Positions 61,950 through 64,000 of a stretch of DNA of 64,000 nt are shown here, one piece after another. Numbering within the stretch: the stretch's first letter is position 1; each line of letters begins with the position of its first letter. The notes beneath the pieces were generated by a model that did no database searches, had not been told where the DNA came from, and was given only the letters and a program-made list of their open reading frames with translations. The stretch is taken from the NCBI GenBank assembly GCA_017540265.1, contig JAFYBJ010000004.1:93593-157592 (forward strand), in the 5' to 3' direction. Source of the DNA: Lachnospiraceae bacterium. GTDB lineage: Bacteria; Bacillota; Clostridia; Lachnospirales; Lachnospiraceae. The position numbers and the translations under genes were made by a program.

Positions 61950-62860
61950 TCATAGCCATTCCAAAGCCCACAAGTAAAAACAGACAAAAGAATATTTTCA
62001 CTTGTCCTGTTTACCCTGTCCCAGTCAGGAAGAGAGGCTACCGCCGCAAATCCATTACGTTTGTAATTATAATGAACATTTATCATTAAATTTTTATCAT
62101 TAATATGTTTCCAAAAATCAGCCTCATTTTCATATGCTGAATTACTGAATACCGATTTTAAAAATTCAGTATCGTCGATATCAAAGAAGCTGCATCCTTC
62201 TTCCGTCATGACACGCTCGTCCCCATTTTCCACCCAGTAGGATTCAGGTTTTTCCTCCCATGTTTTATAAATTGAATCAATTAAACTATGCGCATTTTGG
62301 TAATCCTCTGAGGCCTCAAGATAGTAAACAAAATGGAGTATGCTATTCATGGTAAGTAAATATACCATAAAGATAATTGCAAATATAAATGGAACTCCCA
62401 GCCATATCCCAACTCTTCTTGGTTTCCCATTCAGCATTTTCGTTACCCGAAGTGCAACAATTATACATAAAACTATCCAGGTAAGAAAAACAGGGATCGA
62501 TGTTCTCAGAATCTGTCTGCCAAAATCCTGTCTAAAATTCCAAAAATTGTGAAAAATCCCCCAGATTCCTATAAATAAAGCCGTGCATACAGTATATACC
62601 AATGCGGTTGCAAGAACTGCTATCTTTCTATTATCTAGCTCATTAACTTTCTTTATTGCATCCACTATCAGCTTAACCACACATATCATGAATACTATAC
62701 GTAATATGTTAAGTGCAAAAAGCAACACAATCGAAACAGTTCCTGAAAAGTAATCTCTAAAGCACATACATATCATATAAAAAACGAGGATTCCTATAAT
62801 AATGCACAGATTTAAAGATAATTTTTTACCGGTTATTCGTTGTATAAACATCTTAATCAT
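61946..62860 (-). CDS. membrane protein of unknown function
   Basis: About 304 residues from ATG 62860 (MIKMFIQRITGKK), which overlaps the stop of the upstream gene by 8 bases and follows ACGGAGA; the frame also allows a start at 62890. Five hydrophobic helices fill residues 15-185 (LCIIIGILVFYMICMCF, ALNILRIVFMICVVKLIVDA, and others). A soluble C-terminal part of about 110 residues follows, with YWVENGDERVMTEEGCSFFD. No family recognised. It is AT-rich compared with typA and forms a pair with the next gene. Confidence 0.65.
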   Translation of the reverse strand: MIKMFIQRITGKKLSLNLCIIIGILVFYMICMCFRDYFSGTVSIVLLFALNILRIVFMICVVKLIVDAIKKVNELDNRKIAVLATALVYTVCTALFIGIWGIFHNFWNFRQDFGRQILRTSIPVFLTWIVLCIIVALRVTKMLNGKPRRVGIWLGVPFIFAIIFMVYLLTMNSILHFVYYLEASEDYQNAHSLIDSIYKTWEEKPESYWVENGDERVMTEEGCSFFDIDDTEFLKSVFSNSAYENEADFWKHINDKNLMINVHYNYKRNGFAAVASLPDWDRVNRTSENILLSVFTCGLWNGYD

Positions 62861-63221
62861 TCTCCGTAGAGTCCGTAAATGTAATTTCACCGTCTACCGT
62901 GAACGAAGCACTCCCCTCATCGTAACCCGTTGTTAAATATTTTTTAGCGCAACCGTAACGATTGAGTTTATAAAGCCCCGGTACAGCTTCAGGAGAATAA
63001 TCATAGTAATCTAAAACATTGTATTTATATTTTAAACGATACACTTCATTCGATTTCGTGCATTCTGCGACAAAAACCGCATGTCCATATTCAATTGACG
63101 CAAAAGCACCAAAATTACTGATAATATAAGCTATCTTCGAGGCTTCTGGCATGATGGTGGGTATCAAGCCAGAAGCCTCCCTTATGTTTATGTTTTTTAT
63201 TCTATTATCAGTCGCTTTCAT
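62853..63221 (-). CDS. small soluble protein of unknown function
   Basis: 122 residues, with GAGGGGAGA before the ATG. No signal peptide, no membrane helix; beta-rich with many Tyr and Asp (YKYNVLDYYDYSPEAVPGLY). Family not recognised. Its stop overlaps the start of the membrane-protein gene after it by 8 bases, so the two are translated together. The AT-rich pair looks like an accessory insertion upstream of typA. Confidence 0.6.
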   Translation of the reverse strand: MKATDNRIKNINIREASGLIPTIMPEASKIAYIISNFGAFASIEYGHAVFVAECTKSNEVYRLKYKYNVLDYYDYSPEAVPGLYKLNRYGCAKKYLTTGYDEGSASFTVDGEITFTDSTEND

Positions 63222-63659
63222 TCTATCAATCTCCCCTCTAACTCATAACAATCATCTCTGTACTCAAAATTATCATTCATCATTTTGAAAACACGCAACA
63301 ATTTATCACAAGTATTAAAAATAATCAATGAAACATCACCCTTTCATGATCATTGCTGAGGGAATATTTGCTTAACGTGCCTTAACGTGGAAATCCTGAT
63401 GAATGAATTATCGTGAACAAAAGATAAAATTGATACATAAAGTCATCCTGAGCGCAGCGAAGGATCCTTCTTTAGCCCCCTGTCATTCTGAACGAAGTGA
63501 TCTTATTAATACAAGGGCGGTTCTTACTGTCTTATGACAATAAAACAGCCCCGAAGTATTAAGGATTCTTCGCTTCGCTCAGAATGACACCAGATTCACG
63601 CAGAATGACAACAGGTTACTCATATTCGCTTTGCGTTTCCTAATAAATACGCATCATGA
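63222..63659. other. intergenic region with REP-like repeats
   Basis: 438 bases without a gene. They hold GTCATCCTGAG-type repeats at 63442-63467 (full, one change), 63482-63504 (diverged), 63561-63588 (inverted) and 63599-63609 (partial, inverted). The full copy and the inverted one could form a long stem. I see no RNA gene and no clear promoter. Confidence 0.7.
63442..63609. repeat. cluster of GTCATYCTGAG-type repeats, direct and inverted
   Basis: Two direct units and one inverted full unit (AAGGATTCTTCGCTTCGCTC then AGAATGAC) plus a partial inverted one. The same unit occurs singly at 13835 and 37423. This is the REP-like family that is widespread in unrelated bacteria. Confidence 0.8.
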
Positions 63660-64000
63660 TCACATCCCTGCCGCCTCCAGCTGTGTGATCCTATCCATCA
63701 GCCTTTTTATTTCAGCTTCCGCCTTTTTTACCTTTTCCTCCGCTTTTTGAGTTTCCGCCTCCGCCTTTTCCGCCCTGCGGCGCTCGCGTTCGGTATTTAT
63801 ACGTTCAGCTTCTCTGCCTTCTTTTCTGCCATCTTCTCTCCAGTCATCCCATGCCTTGCACATATCGATACCACCTCCTTCTGATTTATAATCTGCCTCA
63901 TTTATCTTATATCCCCGCAGGCCGCCATAGACTGCCATCATGTCATGCGCGTTCTTTTCTACATTGCTGTAATACGGATCAGTCTCTATGATCCCTGACA
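63660..64000 (-). CDS. 3' end of a gene with a coiled-coil tail (runs off the right edge), possibly Rpn/transposase-like
   Basis: The minus-strand frame is open from the window edge and reads SGIIETDPYYSNVEKNAHDM, then MAVYGGLRGYKINEADYKSE and MCKAWDDWREDGRKEGREAE. A 40-residue heptad-rich Lys/Glu/Ala coiled coil (AEAETQKAEEKVKKAEAEIK) ends it. MCKAWDDWxExGRxEGRxEG tails are common in Lachnospiraceae nuclease/transposase-like proteins of the PD-(D/E)XK group. The catalytic part would be outside the window, so I cannot confirm the family. Confidence 0.6.
   Translation of the reverse strand, partial: SGIIETDPYYSNVEKNAHDMMAVYGGLRGYKINEADYKSEGGGIDMCKAWDDWREDGRKEGREAERINTERERRRAEKAEAETQKAEEKVKKAEAEIKRLMDRITQLEAAGM

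Noticed and set aside
60868-61977. 369-codon open frame on the plus strand, opposite typA
   Set aside because: It lies fully across the conserved typA gene and its promoter, has no ribosome binding site, and its translation is rich in His, Tyr and Ile in patterns of an antisense shadow.

Overview
The window looks like a chromosomal segment of a low-to-mid GC Gram-positive Clostridia, most likely Lachnospiraceae (Butyrivibrio/Roseburia-like). This is inferred from gene content, not from a search: monoderm-type IV pilus genes without an outer-membrane secretin, DUF1836, several Rpn-type nuclease genes, YfhO-type GT-C glycosyltransferases, strong AGGAGG ribosome binding sites and sigma-A type promoters. 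Almost everything is on the minus strand. No rRNA, tRNA or CRISPR array was seen.

Layout. 0-3.2 kb: 5' part of recG, then a divergent pair of Rpn-family loci sharing an unusual structured leader; one copy is intact and one is a decayed, partly duplicated relic. 3.3-4.4 kb: two small membrane proteins. 4.5-18 kb: a type IV pilus locus in at least three minus-strand transcription units: pilT-pilB-pilC(-pilD), a pilM/pilN fusion plus pilO, and five prepilin-like genes. Promoters and terminators separate the units. 18-24.9 kb: a GT-C glycosyltransferase divergent from two tandem YfhO proteins. 24.9-25.1 kb: scar of a relBE-type toxin-antitoxin locus. 25.2-25.6 kb: a stand-alone pilin gene, probably the major pilin. 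25.8-36.9 kb: lepA followed by four tightly coupled multi-membrane proteins (two YfhO, one GT-C-like, one DUF6311-like). 37-38.8 kb: rpsT with a structured leader and UUG start, two small genes and a cold-shock gene.

38.8-54.4 kb is one 14-gene surface polysaccharide operon. It holds rfbH, rfbF and rfbG for CDP-3,6-dideoxyhexose synthesis, an SDR reductase/epimerase, and an acetolactate-synthase-like ThDP enzyme beside an HMGL-type aldolase. It also has TagD plus LicD for a phospho-polyol decoration, three glycosyltransferases, a kinase-like and a nucleotidyltransferase-like protein, and a Wzx-type flippase. The combination is compatible with a branched-chain dideoxy sugar (yersiniose-like logic) on a Gram-positive glycan; that is my main hypothesis and it is inference.

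54.5-60 kb: an operon dapA-dapB-hisA(eukaryotic type)-MBOAT-SGNH, which joins lysine/diaminopimelate synthesis to a probable glycan O-acylation pair. 60-61.9 kb: typA/bipA. 61.9-63.2 kb: two AT-rich unknown genes. 63.2-63.7 kb: a non-coding stretch with several copies of a GTCATCCTGAG... repeat also found at 13.8 and 37.4 kb. The right edge holds the 3' end of another coiled-coil-tailed gene.
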